Assembly (NCBI RefSeq): GCF_029893345.1
Contig: NZ_JARXVE010000001.1
Span: forward strand, 62,001 to 126,000
DNA length: 64,000 nt
Direction: 5' to 3'
From: Mycolicibacterium frederiksbergense
GTDB lineage: Bacteria; Actinomycetota; Actinomycetes; Mycobacteriales; Mycobacteriaceae
This document shows positions 55,882 through 64,000 of this stretch, piece by piece. The notes below the pieces were generated by a model. It was given only the letters and a program-made list of their open reading frames with translations. It was not told where the DNA came from and searched no databases. Position 1 is the first letter of the stretch. Every line of letters starts with the position of its first letter. A program made the position numbers and the translations under genes.

Positions 55882-55905
55882 CCGCCGCTCGCGGTCACGC
55901 GGCGG
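55882..55905. terminator. Bidirectional hairpin after hflX
   Basis: CCGCCGC (55882-55888) pairs with GCGGCGG (55899-55905) around a 10-nt loop. It begins 2 nt after the hflX stop and overlaps the stop of the convergent hydrolase gene (55895-55897). It may end both transcripts. No U-tract, as common in this genus. Confidence 0.5.
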
Positions 55906-57352
55906 GCGTGGATTTCTTACCGTCATCGGGTTGCCCGAGGGCTTTGCGCACCGTGCTGTCGATCGACTTCGCCAGATCGCGGACCGGATGACCCTTGATC
56001 CCCAAGGCCTTACGCAACGACGGGCGGTCAACTTTGGTGGCGACGTCATCGTTCGGTGCAGTCCCCGGCTTGGCGATCGCGTTGAGGCGCAGCAGCGGTT
56101 TGCGATCGGATGTCGGAATCTGCGTTGTGGTCGTGGTGGCAAGGGTGTCTGGCGTGGTGTGGGTGGTAGCCGAAGGGTTGGTCGGATCGGTCCATCCGGG
56201 CAGTGGGGTGAGACCCGGTTCGCGCGCCGCCTTGATGCCCTCGGGGATGTCGTTGAGCAGATCACTGACCAGCTTCACCGGGTTGACCCGGGGCAACAGT
56301 CCGAAGGGGGTCGGGCGGCCGTAATCGGTGCGGTCATAACCGGTTTCGATGAGCGTCTGCAGGGCCGGCGAGACCAGGTCGACCAGCGGTATCACCACTG
56401 CCGAGGTTCCGGTGGCGGCCGCCAGGTCCAGAACGGGCTGCATGATCGGCAGGTACTTGGCCGGCAACGTTATGTAGTGGGTATCGCCATGCGTTTGGCA
56501 GTGCGTCGCGGCACTGCAGTCCGCCTTTGCCTGTTCGATCGCGGCCTGGACCTGCTCGGGGGTGTAACCGTACGGTGTCGCGCCGGCCGCATCGGTTCCC
56601 CTGGGGGCCAGATACGTGCCATGCACGTATTCGAATCCCGCGACCGCATTGGCCAGGGCCAACGGGTTGAGCACCCACGACGGGGCGTCGGCCACCCCGT
56701 CGTAGGTCAGTGCGATGTCGTAGGTCTCGATTCCGGTATCGGTCGGCGTCGGGTTGCCGAACGTGGCATCCAGAACCGGCACGGTGCCGAGCGCGGCGAG
56801 CCGTTCGAACAATCCGCCGTTGGGGCGGTTCGGGTTTCCGATCAACACGAAGGCCAGGTGCTGCTTCTGGGTGTCGGGTAGATCGGCAAGATTGCCCTTG
56901 ACGATGCTGGCCACGGTGGCGCCCTGGGAGTAGCCGAACACGACCACGGGGTGCGCAGCGGTGGGATTGTTGGTGCCGACGAGCTCACTGGTCAGGCGGG
57001 TGACACCGCTGGCTACCGACACATTCCACTTGGCACCCTCCAACCCGCCCCAGCCCGCGAACGGGAGCGGCCAGAACTGGGCGATGTAGGGGACCGGAAC
57101 CGGATCCTGGCAGGCGACTCCGGCCCCGCAGGTGTCACCAGGCTGAATGTAGTACTCGACGGCGTGGGCCATGTAGTTGTTGGAGTCCTGCGGTTTTGGG
57201 GTACCGGTACCGGGCACGATCAACGGTGTCGCCGCCACCACCAGGCCGACCATGGCGGTGCCGGCCGGAGTCAGGCCGATGACCACCGATCCGGACAGGG
57301 CCACGGCGCCGACCAACAAAGACCTGGCAGCAGAACGGGGTGAAAATCGCAT
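55895..57352 (-). CDS. Secreted PE-PPE-domain alpha/beta hydrolase
   Basis: This 485-residue exported protein has a basic start (MRFSPRSAARSLLVGAVALS), a hydrophobic signal segment and a PE-PPE (Pfam) serine-hydrolase domain. The nucleophile is in VVVFGYSQGATVASIVKGNL, with the surrounding IGNPNRPNGGLFER and YDGVADAP segments. No PE or PPE N-terminal module is present; the domain name comes from its occurrence there. Likely an esterase or lipase of the cell envelope. The Thr/Pro-rich tail (about 400-430) is low-complexity. ATG at 57352. Confidence 0.87.
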   Translation of the reverse strand: MRFSPRSAARSLLVGAVALSGSVVIGLTPAGTAMVGLVVAATPLIVPGTGTPKPQDSNNYMAHAVEYYIQPGDTCGAGVACQDPVPVPYIAQFWPLPFAGWGGLEGAKWNVSVASGVTRLTSELVGTNNPTAAHPVVVFGYSQGATVASIVKGNLADLPDTQKQHLAFVLIGNPNRPNGGLFERLAALGTVPVLDATFGNPTPTDTGIETYDIALTYDGVADAPSWVLNPLALANAVAGFEYVHGTYLAPRGTDAAGATPYGYTPEQVQAAIEQAKADCSAATHCQTHGDTHYITLPAKYLPIMQPVLDLAAATGTSAVVIPLVDLVSPALQTLIETGYDRTDYGRPTPFGLLPRVNPVKLVSDLLNDIPEGIKAAREPGLTPLPGWTDPTNPSATTHTTPDTLATTTTTQIPTSDRKPLLRLNAIAKPGTAPNDDVATKVDRPSLRKALGIKGHPVRDLAKSIDSTVRKALGQPDDGKKSTPAA

Positions 57353-57458
57353 CGGCCTGGATCTCCTTCTGCTGACCCGGGCGTCAGCAGAAGGGATTTT
57401 TACACCGGCACCCAACGGTGAATGGGAAAACGGTCGAAGTGATTGCCGGCCAACGGTT

Positions 57459-59747
57459 TTACCGGGGGATCAGCACCGGTGGCTGATGAGCCCGCACCGC
57501 GGGCGGCGTTCCGTCGAACTTCTCCACCTGAACCAGGGCGTGTGCACCCGTGCAACCGTGTGCCAGCGACGAGGTTCCGACGTCGTCGGTGAGCATATTG
57601 GGATTGCCGTGCACACACATCGAATCGGGGTCCGCCGGATCGGCCGGGTCGTACCAGGCTCCGGTCGACAGTTGCACCACCGCCGGGCGCACCCGGTCGT
57701 CGATCACCACCCCGGCCAGGCAGGCCCCGCGATCGTTGAACACCCGGACCACGTCTCCGTCGGTGAGCCCGCGGTCCGTCGCGTCCTCGGGATGCATCCG
57801 GATCGGTTCACGCCCTTGAACTTTCGAGGACTGGCTGGTGGCGCCGCCGTCGAGTTGGCTGTGCAGCCGGGTGGCCGGCTGGTTGGCCAGCAGATGCAAC
57901 GGATATGTCCGGGCGCGCTCACCGCCCAGCCATTCGGTGGGCTCGTACCACCGGGGATGACCGGCGCAGTCGTCGTAGCCGAAGCCGTCGATATCGCGGG
58001 AGAAGATCTCGATCCGGCCACTCGGTGTGGCCAGCCGGTGTCCCAGCGGGTCGGCCCGAAAGTCGGCGAGCAGGGTCAGTCCCGGTTCGGTGGGCAGCCG
58101 CAACTGTCCGGCGGCCCAGAACTCTTCGAACCCGGGCACCTCGAAATTCAAGCCAGCAGACCACTTCTCGTACATATGGACCAGCCACTGGCGGGCCGTG
58201 CGGCCTTCGGTGAACTGCTCGCCGAAGCCCAGCCGCTCGGCCACTGCCGAGAAGGTGGTGTAGTCGTCGCGGGACTGAGCGTACGGTTCGGCCAGCGCGG
58301 GCATCGCCACCAGCAGCGGGTCGTTGCGGGAACCCGAGTAGTCCTCGCGCTCGAACGAGGTTGTCGATGGGACCACTATGTCGGCGTGTTTGGCCATCGC
58401 GGTCCAGTACGGGTCGTGCACCACGATGGTGTCCACCCGGCTCAGCGCCCGGCGCAGCCGGGGGATGTTCTGGTGGTGGTGGAACGGGTTGCCGCCGGCC
58501 CAGTACACGCACCTGATGTCCGGATACCTCAGCCGCATGCCGTTGTAATCGAACGACCGGCCCGGGTGCAGCAGCATGTCGGTGACGGCCGCGACCGGGA
58601 TGAAGGTCTGTACCGGGTTCGGCCCCTGCGGCAAGGCCGGCAGACCGCACCGCAGTGGTGGCAGCCCCGGCTCGTTCATCGACCCGTAGCCGTGCCCGAA
58701 ACCCCCGCCGGGCAGTCCGATCTGGCCCAGCATCGCCGCCAGGGTCAGGCCCATCCACGGCGCCTGTTCGCCATGCCGGACCCGCTGCAGGGACCAGCTG
58801 ACCGTGACCAGGGTGCGTGAGCCGGCCATCCGCCGGGCCAGCGTCGTCAGGTCCTCGGCGGGCAATCCGCTGAGCCGGGCTGCCCAATCCGGGCTCTTGG
58901 CGATGCCGTCGTCACGGCCCAGCAGGTAGCGCTCGAACTGTGGGTATCCGGTGCAGTGGGTTTCGAGGAAGTCGCGATCGGCCAGGTCCTCGGTGGCGAT
59001 CACATAGGCCAGCGCGAGCATCACGGCCACGTCGGTGCCGGGAACCGGGGCCAGCCATTGGCAGTCACCGTCGACGTCATCGCGCAGCGGGCTCAGCGAC
59101 ACGTTCTGGCCGCCGCGCTCACGGAACCGGCGCAGCGCGTCGCGAGCCGGATGCGCGGTGGTGCCGCCATGGTTGATGCCGGTGTTCTTCAGTGCGACGC
59201 CGCCGAAGCACACCAGCAGGTCGGTGTGTTCGGCGATGACGTCCCAGTCGGTGGAGCGTTTGAACAGATCATCGTGGGTGCCGACCACCCGCGGCATGAT
59301 CACCCCGGTGGCGCCCAGGCTGTAGGAATGGCGGGAAAACGTATATCCACCAAGCATTTTCAGAAAGCGATGGACCTGGCTTTGGGCGTGGTGAAAGCGT
59401 CCGGCGCTGGCCCAGCCGTAGGAACCGCCGTAGATCGCCTCATTGCCGTGGGTGTCGACGACCCGGCGCAGTTCGGTGGCCAGCAACTCGGTGAGCTCGT
59501 CCCAGGACACCGCGACGTACTCGTCGGCCCCGCGTTCGGAACTGGGGCCGGGGCCGTCGCGCAGCCAGCCGCGTCGCACTGCCGGCCCGGCAATGCGGGA
59601 GCGGTGCCGGATCGAGCCGGCCAAGTTGCCCAGTAGCGGCGAGGGGTCGGCGTCTCCGGCCAGCGGGGTGACGGCGGCGATATCACCGGCCGCGAGCTCG
59701 GCGGTAAAGGCTCCCCAGTGCGCAAGGCTGGTGGCGGACTGGGGCAT
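57459..59747 (-). CDS. Molybdopterin oxidoreductase (BisC/DMSO-reductase family)
   Basis: This 762-residue protein belongs to the DMSO/TMAO/biotin-sulfoxide reductase branch. It has no N-terminal [4Fe-4S] cysteines and a Ser molybdenum ligand region at GGYTFSRHSYSLGATGVI (about 133-150). Typical GSYGWASAGRFHHAQSQVHR, WAGGNPFHHHQN and the C-terminal NQPATRLHSQLD and SLAHGCTGAHA segments are present. No Tat signal, so it is cytoplasmic. It probably reduces methionine or biotin sulfoxide. ATG at 59747 is divergent from fadE20. The hydrolase gene follows after 106 bp. Confidence 0.88.
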   Translation of the reverse strand: MPQSATSLAHWGAFTAELAAGDIAAVTPLAGDADPSPLLGNLAGSIRHRSRIAGPAVRRGWLRDGPGPSSERGADEYVAVSWDELTELLATELRRVVDTHGNEAIYGGSYGWASAGRFHHAQSQVHRFLKMLGGYTFSRHSYSLGATGVIMPRVVGTHDDLFKRSTDWDVIAEHTDLLVCFGGVALKNTGINHGGTTAHPARDALRRFRERGGQNVSLSPLRDDVDGDCQWLAPVPGTDVAVMLALAYVIATEDLADRDFLETHCTGYPQFERYLLGRDDGIAKSPDWAARLSGLPAEDLTTLARRMAGSRTLVTVSWSLQRVRHGEQAPWMGLTLAAMLGQIGLPGGGFGHGYGSMNEPGLPPLRCGLPALPQGPNPVQTFIPVAAVTDMLLHPGRSFDYNGMRLRYPDIRCVYWAGGNPFHHHQNIPRLRRALSRVDTIVVHDPYWTAMAKHADIVVPSTTSFEREDYSGSRNDPLLVAMPALAEPYAQSRDDYTTFSAVAERLGFGEQFTEGRTARQWLVHMYEKWSAGLNFEVPGFEEFWAAGQLRLPTEPGLTLLADFRADPLGHRLATPSGRIEIFSRDIDGFGYDDCAGHPRWYEPTEWLGGERARTYPLHLLANQPATRLHSQLDGGATSQSSKVQGREPIRMHPEDATDRGLTDGDVVRVFNDRGACLAGVVIDDRVRPAVVQLSTGAWYDPADPADPDSMCVHGNPNMLTDDVGTSSLAHGCTGAHALVQVEKFDGTPPAVRAHQPPVLIPR

Positions 59748-59787
59748 GGCAGGAGCTTACGGCCGGTACCCACCCTCCCCGGGGCTG

Positions 59788-59805
59788 ACCAACCACCCGG
59801 TTGGT
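59788..59805. promoter_or_regulatory. Palindromic operator candidate before fadE20
   Basis: ACCAACC (59788-59794) and GGTTGGT (59799-59805) are exact reverse complements with a 4-nt centre. They lie 1 bp upstream of a TANNNT -10. The form is that of a TetR-family site. No regulator gene is adjacent. The gap is shared with the divergent molybdopterin oxidoreductase gene. Confidence 0.6.
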
Positions 59806-59806
59806 A

Positions 59807-59812
59807 TAGGTT
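59807..59812 (+). promoter_or_regulatory. Candidate -10 of fadE20
   Basis: TAGGTT (TANNNT) directly follows the palindrome at 59788-59805. A start site near 59819 would leave a 30-nt leader carrying the CCGGAGG ribosome binding site before the GTG at 59849. Confidence 0.45.
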
Positions 59813-59848
59813 GGCCCCAAATCCGTAACCAGTACCGGAGGTCACACC

Positions 59849-61009
59849 GTGGGCAGTGTTGTGAAGTACGACCGAACCTTGTTCGAGCCCGAACACGAGT
59901 TGTTCCGCGAGTCGTACCGGGCGTTCCTGGACAAGCATGTCGCGCCGTTCCACGACCAGTGGGAGAAGGACAAGATCGTCGACCGCGGGGTCTGGCTGGA
60001 GGCCGGTAAGCAGGGCTTTCTCGGAATGGCCGTGCCCGAGGAGTACGGCGGCGGCGGCAACGACGACTTTCGGTACAACACGATCGTCTGCGAGGAGACC
60101 GTGGCCGGCCGCTACAGCGGCATCGGGTTCAGCCTGCACAACGACGTCGTCGCGCCCTATCTGCTGCGGCTGGCCAACGAGGAGCAGAAGCAGCGCTGGC
60201 TGCCGAAGTTCTGCACCGGCGAATTGATCACGGCGATCGCAATGACCGAGCCCGGTACCGGCAGCGACCTGCAGGGCATCAAGACCCGTGCGGTGCGCGA
60301 CGGCGACCACTACGTGCTGAACGGGTCCAAGACCTTCATCACCAACGGCATCAACTCCGATCTCGTGATCGTCGTGGCCCAGACCGACGCGGAAAAGGGG
60401 GCCCTGGGCTTCTCGCTGCTGGTGGTCGAGCGCGGGATGGAGGGCTTCGCGCGGGGCCGGCACCTGGACAAGATCGGCCTGGATGCCCAGGACACCGCCG
60501 AGCTGTCGTTCACCGACGTGCGTGTGCCCGTGGAGAACCTGCTCGGCGAGGAAGGCCAGGGCTTCGTCTACCTGATGCAGAACCTGCCGCAGGAACGCAT
60601 CTCGATCGCCATCATGGCCGCCGCCGCGATGGAGGCGGTGCTGGAGCAGACGGTGCAGTACACCAAGGAGCGCAAGGCGTTCGGCAAGCCGATCGGCAGC
60701 TTCCAGAACAGTCGGTTCCTGCTGGCCGAACTGGCCACCGAGGCCACCGTGGTGCGGATGATGGTCGACGAGTTCATCCGGCTGCACCTCGATGAGAAGC
60801 TCACCGTCGAGCAGGCCGCGATGGCCAAGTGGTACTCGACCGAGAAGCAGGTGGACCTCATCGACCGCTGCCTGCAGCTGCACGGCGGTTACGGGTACAT
60901 GCGCGAGTACCCCGTCGCGCGGGCCTATCTGGATGCCCGGGTGCAGACCATTTACGGTGGCACCACCGAGATCATGAAGGAGATAATCGGGCGCAGTCTG
61001 GGTGTATAG
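59849..61009 (+). CDS. fadE20: Long-chain-type acyl-CoA dehydrogenase
   Basis: This 386-residue flavoenzyme makes trans-2-enoyl-CoA from acyl-CoA in beta-oxidation. It has MTEPGTGSDLQGI and FITNG for FAD/substrate binding, and TKERKAFGKPI and LHGGYGYMREYPVARAY for the FAD pocket. The usual catalytic YEGT is IYGGTTEI here. The base instead appears as Glu in LPQERISIA, the position used by LCAD and isovaleryl-CoA dehydrogenase. GTG at 59849 has CCGGAGG upstream. It matches Rv2724c (FadE20) in order. Confidence 0.93.
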   Translation: MGSVVKYDRTLFEPEHELFRESYRAFLDKHVAPFHDQWEKDKIVDRGVWLEAGKQGFLGMAVPEEYGGGGNDDFRYNTIVCEETVAGRYSGIGFSLHNDVVAPYLLRLANEEQKQRWLPKFCTGELITAIAMTEPGTGSDLQGIKTRAVRDGDHYVLNGSKTFITNGINSDLVIVVAQTDAEKGALGFSLLVVERGMEGFARGRHLDKIGLDAQDTAELSFTDVRVPVENLLGEEGQGFVYLMQNLPQERISIAIMAAAAMEAVLEQTVQYTKERKAFGKPIGSFQNSRFLLAELATEATVVRMMVDEFIRLHLDEKLTVEQAAMAKWYSTEKQVDLIDRCLQLHGGYGYMREYPVARAYLDARVQTIYGGTTEIMKEIIGRSLGV

Positions 61010-61035
61010 CGGGCCGGAATCTCCCGGTTTCTGCC

Positions 61036-61086
61036 CCAGGAAGACCGATCCTGGACCCCGCTAGACCCATATCTTGTGGGTTTTTT
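61036..61086 (+). terminator. Terminator after fadE20
   Basis: A stem CCAGGA/TCCTGG (61036-61041, 61049-61054) is followed by a second, ACCCA/TGGGT (61065-61069, 61077-61081), that runs straight into TTTTTT (61081-61086). The T-tract makes this one of the few classical intrinsic-type terminators in the window. Confidence 0.65.
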
Positions 61087-61187
61087 GGTCAAGATCGGCC
61101 GCGTTCCTTGGTTATCGTCACCTGCTGAAGCAAAGTTGTCGGGCGGAACATTTCTGAGAAAACTTTGCCGAACGATCGGGAGGGCGA

Positions 61188-63503
61188 ATGACTAGGCCGG
61201 GAGCGTGGCTGAACGCGGCCGGATGGCGGATGGCGATCGGTCTGCTCGCACTCGCGGTCGCTGGTTTGGTGGTGCCGGCGGTAGCTTGGGCCACCCCGGA
61301 GTCGGATGCCGACACCGCGGTCGTCGCCGCATGGGGGGCCAATGGAGGCGAGGGTGGCCCGCTGGGGCCGCGGCAGGGCGGCGTGTACGCGGTCGGTTCG
61401 GGCTTCGCGCAGAACTTCGCCAGCGGCAAGATGTTTTTCACGCCGGCAACCGGTGCGCATTCCATGCAGGGCGCGATTCTGGACAAGTACGAGTCGATGG
61501 GCGGCCCGGCCGATAGCGACCTGGGATTTCCGACCATCGACGAGGGTGCCGGGCGCGCCCCGGACAGTCGAAACTCCACGCTGAGCGCCGCCGACAATCC
61601 AGTCATCTTCTGGACCCCGGCCACCGGTGCCCGGGTGGTGCGGGGCGCCATCAACGCCGCGTGGGACAAGCTCGGCGGATCCGCCGGGGTACTGGGTGTG
61701 CCGGCCGACGACGAGTCGTTCCACGGCGATGTGATCTCCCAGAAATTCACCGGCGGGGAAATCTCCTGGAACCGCAGAACCAAGGCGTTCACCACCGTGC
61801 CGGCGGAACTGGCCGATCAGCTGAGCGGCTTGGCGGTGCCGGACGATCCCGCCGCGGCCATCGCAGCGGCGCGTCGCGCGGCGGGGGGACCGATGGGGCC
61901 GCTGGGTGCCGCGGACGGCGATCAGTACCAGGTCGGTAATACCGGCGGTGTCGGGCAGAATTTCGCCGGCGGCAGGATCTTCTACACCCAGGCAACCGGT
62001 GCCAACGTGATCACCGGCCAGCTTCTGGAGAAGTACGAGAGCGTCGGCGGACCCGAGGGCGACCTCGGCTTCCCGACCGCCAGCGAGGCCGAGGGCGGGC
62101 TTGGCCCCAACAGCCGGATCAGCACCTTCGCCGCCGCCGACAACCCGGTCATCTTCTGGACGCCCGACTACGGCGCGGTGATCGTCCGAGGCGCCATGAA
62201 CGCTGCGTGGGACAAGCTGGGCGGGGCCAAGGGCACGCTCGGTGCCCCGATGGCCGATCAGGCCGAGGACGGCTCGGTCATCACCCAGCGGTTCAGCGGG
62301 GGAGCCATCTCCTGGGATCGCGCCACCAACAAGTTCAGCACTGAACCGCCAAATCTCGCCTCCGGGTTGAGTGGTCTGCAGATCCCCGGGCTGGAACAGT
62401 CCCAGACCGGCGGCCCGCAGGCGTCCGGGGCTGACACCGGCAAGCCGTTCTCCTGGCATTGGAGCCGGTGGTGGCTCATTGCCGTGATCCCGGTGGTGCT
62501 GCTCGCGGCGCTGATCATCGGTGCGGCGCTGTGGCACCGCCGTCGGGCCCATCGCGACGACTTCGATCACGACCCGTTCGACGATGACTACGACGACGGC
62601 CACTACGACGAGGGTCACTACGACGACGCGCACTATGACGCGCGTGGTTATGACGACGAGTTCGGTGACGATCGGCCGAGCGACGATTATCGCGCCAGCG
62701 AGGCCACGACGTCGCGATTCGCCGGGCGGCCGGGCGAGGACACCACGGGCACCGCGGGATCTCCGTTCGACGGTCCGACCGACATCGCCATGCCGCTCAG
62801 CCAATGGGCCGCGCCGCATGGATCGGCCGGCGACTATGGCACACCGGACGACGAGGAAGAACTACCCGAGGAGCCGTCGCAGTTGGTCGGCCCGGACCGG
62901 GACCCGGGCTTTGCGGACTACGAAGACGACGACGATTTCGACGATGTCGATTTCGACGGCGACGACTACGACGATGAGGACGACGGGGACCTCGTGGACG
63001 TCGAGGAGGACGTCGATGAGGACGACTACGAGGACGACTACGCCGAGTTCGTCGAGGAGGATCTCGACGACGAGGATCTCGTCGATACCGGTGCTCTCGC
63101 CGGGGCTGGCGCTCTGGCTGGGGCCGGTGCTCTCGCTGGGGCGGCCGGGGTGCACGAGACGCACGGTCTCGGCAGGCTGGTCAACCCAGGGGGCCTGACC
63201 CACGATCCGGACTCCGTCGACACCGCGCCGACTCGGGTGGTGACCGATGACGATCTGCACAGCGCTGAGGCGCACAGCGGACGTCACGCCGCCATCGAGC
63301 TCGATGAAGTGCCCAGCGCGACGGCCATTCACCTACCGCTCGACGACCCACACCGGGCACCTGAGGGCTATCCGATCAAGGCGGACACCAAATCCGGCCG
63401 GTACTGGTCACCGGACAGCATCGAGTACGACGGTGCCGTGGCGGAAATCTGGTTCTCCAGTGAGGAATTCGCCCGCACAAACGGGTTCGTGCGGGCGAAC
63501 TGA
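61188..63503 (+). CDS. LGFP-repeat envelope protein with acidic tail
   Basis: This encodes 771 residues, Rv2721c-like. An N-terminal signal or anchor helix (GWRMAIGLLALAVAGLVVPA) is followed by many LGFP repeats up to about 400 (DLGFPTIDEG, VLGVPADDE, DLGFPTASEA, TLGAPMADQ). LGFP repeats bind cell-wall sugars. One membrane helix lies near 427-448, then an Asp/Tyr-rich acidic region (about 460-500 and 570-630), three GALAGA repeats (from 635) and a conserved C-terminal domain. ATG at 61188. The extracellular repeats and intracellular acidic tail fit a wall-linked membrane protein. Confidence 0.85.
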   Translation: MTRPGAWLNAAGWRMAIGLLALAVAGLVVPAVAWATPESDADTAVVAAWGANGGEGGPLGPRQGGVYAVGSGFAQNFASGKMFFTPATGAHSMQGAILDKYESMGGPADSDLGFPTIDEGAGRAPDSRNSTLSAADNPVIFWTPATGARVVRGAINAAWDKLGGSAGVLGVPADDESFHGDVISQKFTGGEISWNRRTKAFTTVPAELADQLSGLAVPDDPAAAIAAARRAAGGPMGPLGAADGDQYQVGNTGGVGQNFAGGRIFYTQATGANVITGQLLEKYESVGGPEGDLGFPTASEAEGGLGPNSRISTFAAADNPVIFWTPDYGAVIVRGAMNAAWDKLGGAKGTLGAPMADQAEDGSVITQRFSGGAISWDRATNKFSTEPPNLASGLSGLQIPGLEQSQTGGPQASGADTGKPFSWHWSRWWLIAVIPVVLLAALIIGAALWHRRRAHRDDFDHDPFDDDYDDGHYDEGHYDDAHYDARGYDDEFGDDRPSDDYRASEATTSRFAGRPGEDTTGTAGSPFDGPTDIAMPLSQWAAPHGSAGDYGTPDDEEELPEEPSQLVGPDRDPGFADYEDDDDFDDVDFDGDDYDDEDDGDLVDVEEDVDEDDYEDDYAEFVEEDLDDEDLVDTGALAGAGALAGAGALAGAAGVHETHGLGRLVNPGGLTHDPDSVDTAPTRVVTDDDLHSAEAHSGRHAAIELDEVPSATAIHLPLDDPHRAPEGYPIKADTKSGRYWSPDSIEYDGAVAEIWFSSEEFARTNGFVRAN
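63090..63143 (+). repeat. Three 18-bp tandem repeats (GALAGA)
   Basis: Units at 63090-63107, 63108-63125 and 63126-63143 each encode GALAGA in the LGFP-protein tail. They differ at a few third positions. Copy-number change would keep the frame. Confidence 0.7.
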
Positions 63504-63510
63504 GTACTGA

Positions 63511-63534
63511 GCTCGGCCGGATTTCCGGTCGAGC
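63511..63534. terminator. Bidirectional terminator hairpin before lexA end
   Basis: GCTCGGCCGG (63511-63520) pairs with CCGGTCGAGC (63525-63534), 10 bp with one G-U wobble and an ATTT loop. It lies between the convergent LGFP-protein and lexA genes, 7 bp after one stop and 5 bp from the other. Confidence 0.6.
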
Positions 63535-63539
63535 CAGGT

Positions 63540-64000
63540 TCAGATCTTGCGGATCACGGTGACGACCTTGCCGAGCACCGCGGCATCGTTGCCCGGGATG
63601 GGGTCGTAGGCGGGGTTGTGCGGCATGAGCCAGACCTGACCGCGAGTCCGCTTGAAGGTCTTGACCGTGGCTTCGCCGTCGATCATGGCTGCGACGATGT
63701 CACCGTTGTCGGCCACGTTCTGCTGGCGCACCACAACCCAGTCGCCGTCGCAGATGGCCGCGTCGACCATGGAGTCGCCGACCACCTTGAGTAGAAACAG
63801 CGAGCCTTCGCCGACCAATTCGCGGGGCAGCGGGAAGACGTCCTCGACAGCCTGCTCGGCCAGGATGGGGCCGCCCGCAGCGATACGTCCGAGCACCGGG
63901 ACGAAGGTGGGTTCGGGCAGGGCGTCGGAGCCGGCCACGTCGGTTGACACCAGCGGCGCGGCCGCGGGATCGGCGACGGCGCGCACATCGACCGCGCGCG
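63540..64000 (-). CDS. lexA: SOS repressor LexA (3' part)
   Basis: The gene continues past the right edge; about 153 C-terminal codons are present. The peptidase half is complete. The Ala-Gly self-cleavage site is in [14 protein letters not shown], the catalytic Ser in [19 protein letters not shown], and the Lys in ATVKTFKR. The end is [12 protein letters not shown]. The N-terminal helix-turn-helix is outside. LexA represses SOS genes including recA at 42.4 kb, whose box is in this window. The self-cleavage residues are all intact. Confidence 0.96.
   Translation of the reverse strand, partial: RAVDVRAVADPAAAPLVSTDVAGSDALPEPTFVPVLGRIAAGGPILAEQAVEDVFPLPRELVGEGSLFLLKVVGDSMVDAAICDGDWVVVRQQNVADNGDIVAAMIDGEATVKTFKRTRGQVWLMPHNPAYDPIPGNDAAVLGKVVTVIRKI

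Noticed and set aside
55895..57352. PE or PPE family protein
   Set aside because: Only the PE-PPE hydrolase domain is present; there is no PE or PPE N-terminal motif.

Overview
The window is high-GC actinobacterial DNA. Its gene content and order match a fast-growing Mycobacterium (Mycolicibacterium). Most genes fall in the same order as the Mycobacterium tuberculosis block that runs from thyX/dapA through ftsK, clgR/pspA, recA/recX, miaB, miaA/dapF and hflX to lexA. GTG starts, ATGA/GTGA stop-start overlaps and candidate leaderless promoters are common, as expected for this genus. The genus assignment is inferred from remembered synteny and protein families; no search was run.

Region by region: (1) 1-9.9 kb is accessory. 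It holds the end of a YcaQ-type glycosylase gene, an iminopeptidase/amino-acid permease pair facing a GntR regulator, and a four-gene operon (TetR, DUF1214 protein, sulfotransferase, quinone oxidoreductase) in which every stop overlaps the next start. Two unrecognised small genes (one in an AT-rich patch) and a DMT transporter follow. (2) 10.1-26.6 kb is mostly core: thyX-dapA-rnj, an HTH regulator with C-terminal cysteines facing a group III truncated haemoglobin, a monooxygenase/mycofactocin-type SDR/methyltransferase operon, ftsK, argA, pgsA3, a CinA-like gene, clgR-pspA-pspM, ephG and a glycosyltransferase. (3) 26.6-42.2 kb is one 16-gene minus-strand cluster for a group 1h [NiFe]-hydrogenase (HhySL, the high-affinity atmospheric H2 oxidiser). 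It has maturation genes hypA, B, C, D, E and F, a protease gene, an Fe-S relay protein and several hydrogenase-linked proteins of unknown function. It sits between the Rv2738c-like gene and recA. (4) 42.4-64 kb is core again: recA-recX, the gluABCD glutamate importer, miaB, the miaA-dapF-hflX group, a PE-PPE-domain hydrolase, a molybdopterin oxidoreductase, fadE20, an LGFP-repeat membrane protein and the 3' part of lexA.

The least expected signals are as follows. A dispersed repeat encodes 10-11 residue peptides joined to flanking genes by TGATGA or TAATG overlaps: two tandem copies before the SDR gene, one between gluC and gluD, and a related core inside the miaB N-terminus. A perfect 15-bp-arm hairpin lies 4 nt before thyX. 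A perfect 18-bp palindrome sits on a leaderless TetR promoter. The hydrogenase operon contains a 39-residue one-helix protein, three HypC-like proteins, and a NifU/Rieske-like protein whose Rieske histidines are replaced. No tRNA, rRNA, CRISPR array, transposase or prophage was seen, and no gene-free stretch exceeds about 225 bases.
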